A DNA stretch of 64,000 bases, from assembly GCA_965216535.1 (NCBI GenBank), contig OZ244175.1, positions 3,596,001-3,660,000 of the forward strand, given 5' to 3'. How positions within the stretch are numbered: position 1 is the first letter of the stretch; each line of letters begins with the position of its first letter. Shown piece by piece: positions 18,357 through 28,000 of the stretch. This DNA comes from Hoeflea_A sp965216535. GTDB lineage: Bacteria; Pseudomonadota; Alphaproteobacteria; Rhizobiales; Rhizobiaceae. Below the pieces are notes generated by a model that was not told the DNA's origin, did no database searches, and was given only the letters and a program-made list of their open reading frames with translations. Both the position numbers and the translations under genes were made by a program.

Positions 18357-19760
18357 ATGGAAACAAAGGCCAACTACACACTCGTGGGCTTCTTCACCCT
18401 GCTCGTCATGGTGGCAGCGTTCGGGTTCGTCTACTGGATGGCCACGTTTGGCCGTTCCGGTGAACTGGCGCAACTGGAAATCCGTATTCCCGGCTCGGCA
18501 AGCGGGTTATCCGTTGGTGCGCCCGTCCTGTTCAATGGTATTCGCATTGGGTCCGTGCGTTCGCTGACGATTGACGGCGTCGATCCGAATTTCGTTCTGG
18601 CCATGACCGAAGTCCGAGCGACGGCGCCGGTTTATGAAAACACGAAGGCCAAGCTGGGCATTCAGGGTCTGACCGGCCAGTCACATATCGAACTGAGTGC
18701 CGGTAAGCCCGAAACTGGTCAAAAGAACATTCTCGAAGAGGCTGCGGAGAAGGGGAGTTTTGCAGTCCTTACCGCGGATGAGTCCAGCGTGACCAACTTG
18801 CTGGCAACGGCAGAGGACATCATGGCCCGGGCCAGCAAGGCCGTTGCCGGGGTCGAGGAGTTCGTCGAGACCGCCAAGGGGCCCTTAATCCAGACTGCCG
18901 AAAATGCGGAGAAATTCTCCGCGGCACTCGCCGACAATTCAGATGGCATCAGCGATTTCCTCAAGAACGTGTCATCGCTGTCCTCGACCATCGAGAAAGT
19001 GTCCGGAACTCTTGAGAGCACCATCACCAAGGTGGAAGCGCTTGTTTCGGCGGTTGAGCCCCAAAGGGTCAGTGCCATCGTTCAAAATGCGGAAAAAGTG
19101 TCGGTCGACGTCGCTAACGCTTCATCGGAACTCAAGCCGCTGCTTGAGGAATTCCGCACCGCGGGAGCAAATGTCGCAAAGCTCAGCGAAGACGCGCGAG
19201 CCTCATTGGCCGAGGTCGACAAGGTCATCGCATCGGTCGATGGAATCGTCGGATCGGTCGATGCCACCCAGGTTGGGGAAACCGTCGAAAACATCGCCGA
19301 GGCCAGCGCCCAGGCGCGCGAAGGGATCGATCAACTGGTCCAGGTTGCCAACACAATCGGCAACCGCAACCAGGATATCAACAACATTATCACCAATGCC
19401 AATCAGCTGACGGCGCGCCTGAATGAGGCGGCGTTACAGGTGCAGACGACGCTCAAGAAACTTGATGGTTTCCTGGGCAGCAGCGGTGATACGTCCGGAC
19501 TGGTTGCCGAGGCCAAGAAGACCTTGCAGACAATTCAGGATGTTGCCAACAAGATCAACCAGCACATCGGTCCGATCGCAAGCAATCTGCAGCGGTTCAC
19601 CGGTTCGGGGCTTCGTGACTTCGATGCACTGGTTTCAGAGGCGCGCCGGTCGGTGACGCGCATCGAGCGGACCATTACCAATATTGGCGAACAACCGCAA
19701 AGTCTGATATTTGGGACATCTGGTACCGTCAAGCAATATGACGGTCGTCGGCGACGCTGA
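18357..19760 (+). CDS. mlaD: MlaD-like MCE-domain substrate-binding protein
   Basis: 467 residues. A single N-terminal membrane anchor (LVGFFTLLVMVAAFGFVYWMA) is followed by the MCE domain: LEIRIPGSASGLSVGAPVLFNGIRIG and the downstream GLTGQSHIELSAG. Beyond residue about 130 the protein is a long, alanine/valine/serine-rich helical region with repeated small coiled-coil stretches, longer than E. coli MlaD. Such tails are usual in alphaproteobacterial and MCE-type proteins and may form a periplasmic tunnel or stalk. It lies between mlaF and the auxiliary lipoprotein in one operon. Confidence 0.92.
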   Translation: METKANYTLVGFFTLLVMVAAFGFVYWMATFGRSGELAQLEIRIPGSASGLSVGAPVLFNGIRIGSVRSLTIDGVDPNFVLAMTEVRATAPVYENTKAKLGIQGLTGQSHIELSAGKPETGQKNILEEAAEKGSFAVLTADESSVTNLLATAEDIMARASKAVAGVEEFVETAKGPLIQTAENAEKFSAALADNSDGISDFLKNVSSLSSTIEKVSGTLESTITKVEALVSAVEPQRVSAIVQNAEKVSVDVANASSELKPLLEEFRTAGANVAKLSEDARASLAEVDKVIASVDGIVGSVDATQVGETVENIAEASAQAREGIDQLVQVANTIGNRNQDINNIITNANQLTARLNEAALQVQTTLKKLDGFLGSSGDTSGLVAEAKKTLQTIQDVANKINQHIGPIASNLQRFTGSGLRDFDALVSEARRSVTRIERTITNIGEQPQSLIFGTSGTVKQYDGRRRR

Positions 19761-19820
19761 CGGGGGTAAAGTGTAAGCAGGCGATGACCCTGCAGTTGGT
19801 ACAAGAGTGAGGGGACCTGC

Positions 19821-20426
19821 TTGACTGACAGGCGAAACTGGTTACGAGCCGCTTTGATAGTGCTCGCGGGTACGACAGCAATGTCCGGCTGTTCGGTATT
19901 CGGCGCGGCGCCGCAAAACGACACCTACGAGCTTGCGAGCATTGCGCCCGTGCGCGGGCCTTACTCCAGGGGCCGTCAGATTGTCGTGACCGACCCATCG
20001 GCGCTGAAATCGCTAGACGGCGCGAATATCGTCATCCGGACCTCTCCCTCTTCAATCCAGTACCTGGCGAAATCGCAATGGAACGACAACCTTCCGGCCA
20101 TTGTCCAGGAAAAGCTGATCGAGGCTTTCGAAGATTCCGGCAGGCTTGGCGGGGTTGGAAAGCCCGGCGACGGCCTGGCGGTCGACTATCTTGTCTCCCC
20201 GTCAATCCGCGCATTCGAGGTGACCACAGGTGCGGCGGACACGGCGATCGTTGAAATCTCAGTGCGCATCGTCAACGACCGCAACGGTGTGGTGAGAGCA
20301 CAGAAAGTCTTCCGTGCTACCGCACCGGTGAGGGGTGTCGACAACGAGGCTTTTGTGTCGGCCCTCAATCAGGCCAATGGCGAGGTCATCGAAGACATCG
20401 TCAAGTGGACGTTGCGGATCGTCTGA
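19821..20426 (+). CDS. ABC-type transport auxiliary lipoprotein (PqiC/DUF330 type)
   Basis: A 201-residue lipoprotein: a positively charged start, a hydrophobic stretch and the lipobox AMSGC with the lipidated cysteine at residue about 24. The body resembles the ABC_trans_aux family (YELASIAPV, VIRTSPSSIQYLAKSQWNDNLPAIVQEKL), whose members such as PqiC partner MCE-type transporters. The start codon is TTG (19821), chosen because GAGGGG lies at the right distance and no in-frame ATG precedes the signal sequence. Last gene of the Mla-type operon; the transcript then meets the hairpin duplicated by the insertion sequence. Confidence 0.85.
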   Translation: MTDRRNWLRAALIVLAGTTAMSGCSVFGAAPQNDTYELASIAPVRGPYSRGRQIVVTDPSALKSLDGANIVIRTSPSSIQYLAKSQWNDNLPAIVQEKLIEAFEDSGRLGGVGKPGDGLAVDYLVSPSIRAFEVTTGAADTAIVEISVRIVNDRNGVVRAQKVFRATAPVRGVDNEAFVSALNQANGEVIEDIVKWTLRIV

Positions 20427-20449
20427 GCAACGGGTTCATTCAAACAAAA

Positions 20450-20472
20450 GGGCATGCGCCAAGCGCATGCCC
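20450..20472. repeat. Left copy of 23-bp target duplication (terminator stem-loop)
   Basis: A 23-base palindromic hairpin with arms GGGCATGCG and CGCATGCCC around CCAAG. An identical copy flanks the other end of the IS (21984-22006). It is preceded by CAAACAAAA, the complement of the TTTTGTTTG found after the right copy, so the uninterrupted site had 18-base arms and was probably a bidirectional terminator. Confidence 0.85.
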
Positions 20473-20485
20473 TCAGATTGCTGAC

Positions 20486-20513
20486 AAACCCCGTCAATTT
20501 TTGGCGGGGTTTT
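20486..20513. terminator. Hairpin terminator at left IS end
   Basis: AAACCCCGTCAA (20486-20497) pairs with TTGGCGGGGTTT (20501-20512) with one G-T wobble and a TTT loop; T-rich sequence follows on the plus strand and TTTG on the minus strand. It can stop the transposase transcript and also block plus-strand read-through from the Mla operon into the element. Confidence 0.7.
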
Positions 20514-20558
20514 GTTTATGGAATTGGGTTTCGCGACTTTTCAGCGTGTTGACTTGTC

Positions 20559-21929
20559 CTATGCGGTGTTTGTTCGCGGATCCAAGGTCAATGCGTTGGC
20601 GATTTTCTTGATGTTCTGTGCAGTGGCGGCGAGCAGGCATTGCGTGGCGACAGCGACGAGGCCGCGGAAGCGGGCGTATCGATGGCCGTGGAGTTGCTTG
20701 GCATCGGCAAAGGAGCGCTCGATGGTCTCCTTTCGTCGCTTGTAGATGGCTTTGCCCCACGTGGTCCGGCGATGCGCGTCGTTACGTTCGCGGCTTTCAG
20801 CCCAAACGTGTCGGGTAATGGTGCGTTGTGCCTTGGCATTTGCGGTGCAGGAAGCCAGCAAAGGACAGGTCCTGCAGATTGTCGGGTCCGACGTGTAATG
20901 GCGATAGCCATTGCGGTCGGTCGTGGCATAGGTCAGCAACTGACCCTGCGGGCAGCGATAACCGTCATTCTGCGGTTCATAAATGAACCTGCTCTTGCGC
21001 ATCATGCCGGCTTTCGGCGGTGTGGGGTTGCGATAGCCCGTCACGCCGCGGATATCTCTGTCCTCCAGTCCCTTGGCAATGCCGCTGGTGGCATAGCCGG
21101 CGTCCAGGCCGACAATCTGGGTATCAAAGCCAAAGCGAGCCCGCTGCCGGTCAAGGCGGTCCAGGTAAACGATGCTGTCATGAACATTGGCCGGTGTGGC
21201 ATGGGTGTCCGTAATGATGGCCAGCTTGCCGTCGACCGTGCGGTGGTCGAGATAGAAGAAGCCCTTGGGCTTGCCGTCTCGCACCATGTAGCCGGCCTCA
21301 GGGTCGGTGCGCGATACCTTGGTTTCCTTCTCAACCGGCTTACGATCCTGCTTCTTCAGCGGTTTCTTGCCGTGGGTCGCGCGATCCGCATCGATGGCCG
21401 CATCCAGATCATCCCAGTAGTCGGATCGCGACTTGGCGATGACCTGCTTGTCATGGCGGTTCTTGTTGGCATTGGCCTTCAGATGAGTGGAGTCGGTGTA
21501 GAGAACCGTGCCGTCCACCAGACCATGGGAAATGGCCTGTTCGACGATCCGGTCGAATATTGCTTGCGCAACCGTCGTGTCGCGATAACGACGGCGGCGG
21601 TTCTGTGACAGCGTCGAAGCGTCGAACACCTTGTCCGTCAGCTTCAGGCCCAGGTACCAGCGATAGGCAACATTGACCTCGATCTCACGAACCAACTGTC
21701 GTTCAGAGCGGATGCCAAACAGGTAGCCGATGAACAGCGATTTGAACATCACGACCGGGTCTAGCGCAGGTCGACCGTTGTCAGGGCAATAGAGATCTTC
21801 GACCAGTTCGTGGATGAAGGAAAAATCGATCGTTGCATCAATTCGACGCAAAAGGTGATCGCTCGGCACAAGCGTCTCGAGCGTCACCATCTCGATCGCT
21901 GTCTGTTGGGCTGTCGGTTTCTTCAACAT
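20559..21929 (-). CDS. IS1182-family transposase
   Basis: An intact 456-residue transposase from ATG 21929 (MLKKPTAQQTAIEMVTLETLVP); the frame extends five residues further to 21944. It has the IS1182/IS1380-like layout: an N-terminal domain with DLYCPDNGRPALDPVVMFKSLFIGYLFGIRS, the first catalytic aspartate in VLYTDSTHLKANANKN, the second in IVGLDAGYATSGI, and a C-terminal catalytic region ending RKETIERSFADAKQLHGHRYAR, whose glutamate completes the DDE triad. A cysteine cluster (CPQG, CRTCPLLASC) sits before it, as in related elements. No frameshift is seen, so the copy could be active. Confidence 0.93.
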   Translation of the reverse strand: MLKKPTAQQTAIEMVTLETLVPSDHLLRRIDATIDFSFIHELVEDLYCPDNGRPALDPVVMFKSLFIGYLFGIRSERQLVREIEVNVAYRWYLGLKLTDKVFDASTLSQNRRRRYRDTTVAQAIFDRIVEQAISHGLVDGTVLYTDSTHLKANANKNRHDKQVIAKSRSDYWDDLDAAIDADRATHGKKPLKKQDRKPVEKETKVSRTDPEAGYMVRDGKPKGFFYLDHRTVDGKLAIITDTHATPANVHDSIVYLDRLDRQRARFGFDTQIVGLDAGYATSGIAKGLEDRDIRGVTGYRNPTPPKAGMMRKSRFIYEPQNDGYRCPQGQLLTYATTDRNGYRHYTSDPTICRTCPLLASCTANAKAQRTITRHVWAESRERNDAHRRTTWGKAIYKRRKETIERSFADAKQLHGHRYARFRGLVAVATQCLLAATAQNIKKIANALTLDPRTNTA

Positions 21930-21944
21930 AGCCCAATGAATCAA

Positions 21945-21970
21945 AAACCTCCGGCCGAAGCCAGAGGTTT
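21945..21970 (-). terminator. UUCG-loop hairpin terminator at right IS end
   Basis: On the minus strand AAACCTC, a mismatch, GGC, loop TTCG, GCC, a mismatch and GAGGTTT form a stable stem followed by TTG. It faces transcripts arriving from the growth-pole-ring-like gene and partly overlaps the IS terminal repeat. Confidence 0.65.
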
Positions 21971-21983
21971 GTCAGCAATCTGA

Positions 21984-22006
21984 GGGCATGCGCCAAGCGC
22001 ATGCCC
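21984..22006. repeat. Right copy of 23-bp target duplication (terminator stem-loop)
   Basis: Identical to 20450-20472. Followed by TTTTGTTTG, which is the plus-strand T tract of the ancestral terminator. It lies 26 bases downstream of the stop codon of the large coiled-coil gene. Confidence 0.85.
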
Positions 22007-22032
22007 TTTTGTTTGCTCATTGTAGTCAGCGA

Positions 22033-25000
22033 CTACTTCAGTCGTCCGCTGGCGTGGGCAAGCATGGTATAAACCTTGCCTGTGTCGGATGTCAGGTAGG
22101 TCTGGGTGACTTTCTTGTCGCGGTCGTTCTTGGCTACATCCGTCAGGAGTTTTTCGAAGTCCTGGATGTAGTGATCGACCGCGCTCCGGAACTCGGGTTC
22201 CTGCGCGTATTTGGCCTTGATCTCCTCGAAAGTCTTCTGGCCGTTGAGCGTGTACAAGCGGCGGGTGAATATATCGCGCTCGCCGGCCTGGTAACGCCGC
22301 CAGAGGTCGACCGAAGCATCGTGATCGATGGCCCGAGCGATGTCGACCGATAGGGAGTTCAGGGACTCGACCATCTGGCGCGGGTTTCGCGAGCGCCCAT
22401 TGGCACTGGGAGCAGCCGCTCGTTGCGGAGCCACGGTTCCCTCTTCTTCACGGGAAGCGCCCCTGAGAAGATCACGGACCCAGCCTTCGCCTTGTGGTTT
22501 GCGCGTGTCGATCGACTGGGGGCTGCCCGGTGTGGCGGGAGGTTGTGAAGGCTGCGCCGCCGTCCGCAAATCGGCTGACGGTTTGGGTGCCGGGCTGCTG
22601 GCCGGCGCTGCCGGGCGCGGAGCCGCCGGAGCGGCCGCTGCGGTTTGTCCGAGCGTCGAGCGCAAGCCTGCCGGCTGCGGTGCACTTTGTGCAGCAGCTG
22701 GCTGTGGTGCCGGTGCTGCGGGTGCCGGGGCGACTGGTGCAGCGGCTACAGGCGCAGGTGCGGCTGGCGCTGGTGCCGGAGCCGCGGCTGCAAAAGGCTT
22801 AGGCTGCGGTGCGCCGGGGCCGGTATGCTCGAGCATATGAGACGACTGATCGACAATGCTCGACAGATCCTGCAGGGCCTTGATTTGATCGGAAACAGCC
22901 TTGCGCATCGCCGCGGTGCTTTCGCGGGTCTCTTCCGGCAGATCGAACACGCCCTTCTTGATTTCCGACCGGGTTTCGTTCAGCTCCTCGCGGATTTCGT
23001 TTGCCGATTTGCGGATTTCCTCGGTTGCTCCCGAGAACCGCGATACAGCATCTTCCACCGCCTCCTTGATGGCCTCTTTCATCTTGTCCGCGGCGCTGGC
23101 GGAACGGCTTTCCGTGTCGGAAAGCAGGGAGCCGATGGTATCGAGCGAACTGTTCAGGCTGCCCGACAGTTCGGTTGCCGTTGAACTGGCTTTCTCTTGA
23201 GCCTGTCCGAAGGCTTTGTCGATGATCGACTCGAGCGAACGCATGGTCTTCTCGATATCCTCGGAACGCTTGACCAGGCCGCTGGAGAGGTTGTCCAGCG
23301 CGTCGCGCCGTTCTTCCAGCGTGTTGGCCAGGTTGGACTGGGCGGATCCCAGAAGATCCGAGGCGGACGCCAGGACCTTGGAATGGTCGTCGAAGCTCCC
23401 GGCAATGTTGCTGACCTGGCCCAGCGTATCCTTGGAAATGCTGTCCAGCTGGCTGAGGTTCGATTGCAGCATCTGTGACGATTCCGAGAAAACGTCCGCA
23501 GCCCGGTTGGCCGAACTGGCGAACTTCTCGGTCGTTGCGGTCAGCTTGGTGTCGACATCCACCAGTGTTGATGCGGTGTCGTTGACCAGGGTGGACATGG
23601 CCGAGTTGCTGCGGCTGAGCTCTTCGACAAGCTCCGTTACTTCGGATTTCAGGCCACTTCCGGCACTTTCGATCGCGGACAGAGTCTCGCTTGTGCGCGA
23701 GGTTAGAGCCTCTACCAAAGCTGCGCTTTGCGCCCGCAGACGTTCTGCGCTGTCGTGGGTGATGACCTCCAGCTCCTTGGTGATCTCCTTGCCGCGTTCC
23801 GCGTAGGTTTCCACAAGCGGGGCTGCCTTCTCGTCGATAAGTGAAGCAAGTTCGCTTGCGCGGTTTGCAAGCAGCGAGTTGAGCTCGCGGGTCCGTTCGT
23901 CGAGAACCGAAAGAACGGCTTCGTTGCGGACGTCGAGTGCCTTTTCGCTGTTGGCGAATTGCGAGGCAATGGATTTGGCTTGCTTTTCCATCTGGTCGCT
24001 TGCCGTGGACGCGGCGGTGGTGATCGACTGAGCCGCCGACAGAATGCCGGACTCGCTTTCGCTGAGATGACCCGTCAGTTCGGAAAGCTGACGGTTCAGC
24101 GACTCGGCGCGTTCGGCCATCCGCAATTCGACCGCTTCCGAATAGGAGCCGGCTGCGGTGGTTAGCTGTTCTGCAAACTTGTCGCCGATTTCTTCCAGCG
24201 ACTGGGTCGAACGCAGAGCCTCCGCGTCCATCTGGTTGACAGCCTCGGAAACCGCCTCGCGCAAGGTCGTGGCCATGCCACGTGCCTGGGTTTCGATGGT
24301 TGTCGTGACGCTGTCCAGACCGGTGTTCAGCGCCGTGTTCATCGTCGCCAGGCGCTCGTCCATGTTGGACGTGCGAATATCGATCGTCGATCCAATCTTG
24401 TCGACATTCTCGGTGAGGATACGATCCATCGATCCGACGGTTTCATCGAGTTTGTTGATCAGGTTCGAGGATTCACGTGACAACGTGTCGTAAATGGCAT
24501 TGTTGCCGCTGTTCATCATGGTTTCGATGCGGTCGGCATTGGTCTCCAGTGTGAGCTCCAGTGCCTGGGTATTGTCGACCAGCGACTTGGTGATCGATGT
24601 CGCACCTTCACGCACCAGGTTGTCGATCCGCTCGGAATTCGAGCCAAGCGAGCTCGCGAGGGCGCGCGTGCTGTGTTCGACAGAATTGTGGATCGCCTGG
24701 GTGCCTTCGTCGACAATGGCATCAATCTGCTTGGCACCGTCGGCCATGGTGTTGGCGATCGCATGGCGGCTGCCGGTAACCGATTTGCCGATTGTGGCAA
24801 CACCTTCACGCATGATCTCGTCGATCTGCGCAGCGTTGCTGGACATGTTCGTGGCCAGCGTTTGAGTGCCTTCGGCCATCGACTGGGCAAATGCCTCGGC
24901 GTTGTTCTTCATAAGCTGGTCGATGTGGGTCGCGCTGCTTGCGATGGTGGAGGACAGCTTCTGGCGGTTGTCCTCGACCGTGCGGGCAATTTCCTCGGAG

Positions 25001-28000
25001 TTGCCCTGCATGACCTCGCCGATCTGGATGGCGCTGTTGGAGACCGTCGTTGCCAGATTCTGAGCGCTGGCTTCGACTGACCGGCCGATCGCATCGACAT
25101 TCTCTCGGATCATGCCGTCGATCTTGGCCGCGCTGTCGGACATCATCGATGACAGGCTGCGAGCATTGCCTTCAACCGAGAGGGTGATGGCCTCTGCGTT
25201 GCCTTTCATCATGCCGTCGATATTGGCCGCGCTATCGGACATCATGGAGGACAGGGTCCGGGCATTGCCTTCCACGGAGAGGGTAATGGCTTCCGCGTTG
25301 CCTTTCATCATGCCGTCAATGTTGGCTGCGCTTTCTGCCATCGAGGCGGCAAGAGTCTGGGCATTGCCTTCAACGGAGCGCGCAATCGATTCGGCGCTTT
25401 CCTTCATGAAGGTACCAATACGGATTTCGCTGTCGGACAGCGAACTTGCCAGAACTTCGGCATTGCCTTCAACCGATTGAGCGATGGCGGAGGTCCGCTC
25501 CTTCATTAGCCGGTCGATCTGGGCGCCGCTGTTGGACATAGTCGAAGCAAGAACCTGTACATTTCCTTCGACTGAACGGCCGATCGCCTCGCTTTTCTCC
25601 TTCATCAACTCGTCGATCTGCGAGGCGCTGGCAGCCATCGTGTTGGCGAGGGACTGTGCGTTACCCTCGACAGACTGGGCGATGGCTCCGCTGCTTTCCT
25701 TCATCAGAGTGTCGATCTGCGAGGCGCTGGCAGCCATTGTATTTGCCAGAGACTGCGCATTGCCCTCGACGGACTGAGCGATGGCGCTGCTGCTTTCCTT
25801 CATCAGGGTGTCGATTTGCGAAGCGCTGGCGGCCATGGTGTTGGCCAGGTTCTGCGCGTTGCCTTCGACGGACTGAGCGATGGCGCTGCTGCTTTCCTTC
25901 ATGAGCGAGTCGATTTGCGACGCGTTGTCGTTGAGGGCGATTGTCAGATTCTGGGCGTTGCCCTCGACGGATTGCGCAATCGCGGCGGTTCCGTCCTTCA
26001 TCAGTCCTTCGATCCGATCGGCGCTGGCCGTCATCGTGTTGGCAAGTACCTGGGCATTGCCCTCGACCGACTGGGTGATCGCTTCGGTGCTCTCCTTCAT
26101 GAGGCCGTCGATCTGAGCGGCGCTGCTGGCCATGGTTGAAGCCAGGACCTGCGCGTTGCCCTCGACGGATTCCCGGATCGAGCTCGTGCTCTGGGCCATC
26201 AAGCCGTCGATCTGAGAGCGGGTCTCCTCCATGGTGGCAGAGAGCGACTGGGTGTTCTCGATGACGGAGTTGGAAATCGAGTCCTTGCCTTCGCGAATGA
26301 TCCTATCGATGCGTTCCGCATTGGATCCCAGGGTCACGGCCATGGCGTGGGTGTTTTCGGTGACAGCCTTGCCGACGGCCGCAGCTCCCTCGCCCAGCAG
26401 AGCATCGAGCCGTTCGGAGTTCGTGCTGAGCGTATTGGCCAGCGCCTGCGTACCTTCATTCGAGGCGGTGCTGAGCGCATGCGTTCCTTCGCGGAACATC
26501 GATTGCAGCCGCTCGGCGTTGGAACTCAGAGTTGCTTCCAACTTTTCTGCGCTGTCCGAAGTCGCATTGTTGATCGCTGCCGCGCCGAAGCTCACAAGGC
26601 CTTCCATCCGTTCGGCGGTGTTGTTGAGGTTCGTCTCCAGATGCTGGGCGTTTTCGATCGCGGCATTGTTGATACGCTGAGCGCCGCTGTTGAGCAGCCC
26701 GGCGATGCTCTTGGCGCTGGATTCCAGCGTCGACGCGAGTGCGGAAGTCCGCTCGCCAACGGCACGTCCGATAGCCTCGGTGCCGCCTTGCATCAGTTCG
26801 TCCACGCGGCTGCTGGTGTCGGACAGGGCGGATTCGACAGAGCCGACCTTGGCCTCCAGCTTCTGCTGGATTTCCTCGCTGCTGCTGGCAAGCATTTCTT
26901 CGAGCAGTTTGGTCCGCTCGACCATGCCGTCGGCAATGCGCGTGGCGTTCGAATTGAGAATTCCTTCGATCGTGCCGGTGCTGCCGGACAGCGTATCGTT
27001 GATGCTGCGCAGGCTGTCGCTGAGTTTGGCAGCCAGCGAGCCGCTGCGATCTTCGAAAGCGCCGGTGAATTCCGAAACGCGCTCGTCAAAGGTGGCATTG
27101 AGTTGTGAGATGGTGCCCTGGAGACGCTCATCGAAGAAACCGGAGCGTGAATCGAGGTCGCTCATGGTGTCTTCGGTGTGCTGCTGCAGGCTCTGGCGGA
27201 AATTGACCGCCTTTTCGTCGAGCCGTGCATTGAGCGATTCGATAACGCCGTCGAGACCGGTGTTGAGCGCCTGCTCGCCGACGGTCAGGCTTTCGGTGAT
27301 CTCCTTGGTGCGTGAAATCAGCGTTTCGTTGAGCTGGCGCGCCCGTTCGTTGAGAATGGTGTTGAGTTTCTTGGTGTTGTTATCGATTGACGAGGCACGG
27401 GTCTCGAATTCGCCCAGCAGCTGTTCGCCGTGGTCCTTCAGGTTGCCCTGAAGGGCATCCAGCCGGTTGTCGAATTCCTTGGCCAGTGCGCGGCCGGAAT
27501 TGCCGAAGGACAGCATCAGCGCTTCGGTACGCTTCTGCAGCAGGTCGGAAACGGATTGTGTCAGTTCGTCCGCCTGATCCTGCAATTTCGTCGTGCGAGT
27601 ATCGAGCAGGGCGGCCACCGCCTTGCCGGAGGTCGAAATCCGATTGGAGATCTCGTCGCCGGCGGTTTCCAGTTCCTCCCGCAATTGCTCGTGGGCACTG
27701 ACGATGGAGGCGCGAACCCGCTCGGAATGACTGACGATAGCTTCGCGTTCGTTGCTCAAGCCCTCGACGAGGCTGCGCAAGCGCACTTCGTTGTCGGAGT
27801 AGCTGTGCTCAAGCGCGTTGATTTCCGAGTGGACAAGGGTTTCAAGCTCGGAGGCTCTGGCAATGGTGCGTTCAATTCCCTCGTTGATGGCGGAGACTTC
27901 TCGACGCACCGCCTGGCCAACCCGCATGATGTTGTCGGTGGCCATTGTTTCGGGTTCAAACAGCCGAACGGCGAGTTCCGCCATCGACCGAGCGACCGAA

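Larger units (their letters stand above)
20473..21983 (-). mobile_element. IS1182-family insertion sequence, complete (1511 bp)
   Basis: The element is bounded by perfect 18-base terminal inverted repeats, TCAGATTGCTGACAAACC at 20473-20490 and its inverse complement at 21966-21983. It carries one intact transposase. It lies exactly between two identical 23-base copies of a hairpin, which identifies the target duplication. Each end also holds its own hairpin terminator just inside the inverted repeat. Target duplications of very variable length and insertion in palindromes are, to my recollection, reported for IS1182-type elements. It disrupts no gene. Confidence 0.92.

Noticed and set aside
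24500..26900. Regular 99-bp repeats considered as a CRISPR or satellite array
   Set aside because: The units are in-frame codon repeats within one long open frame and have no spacer structure.
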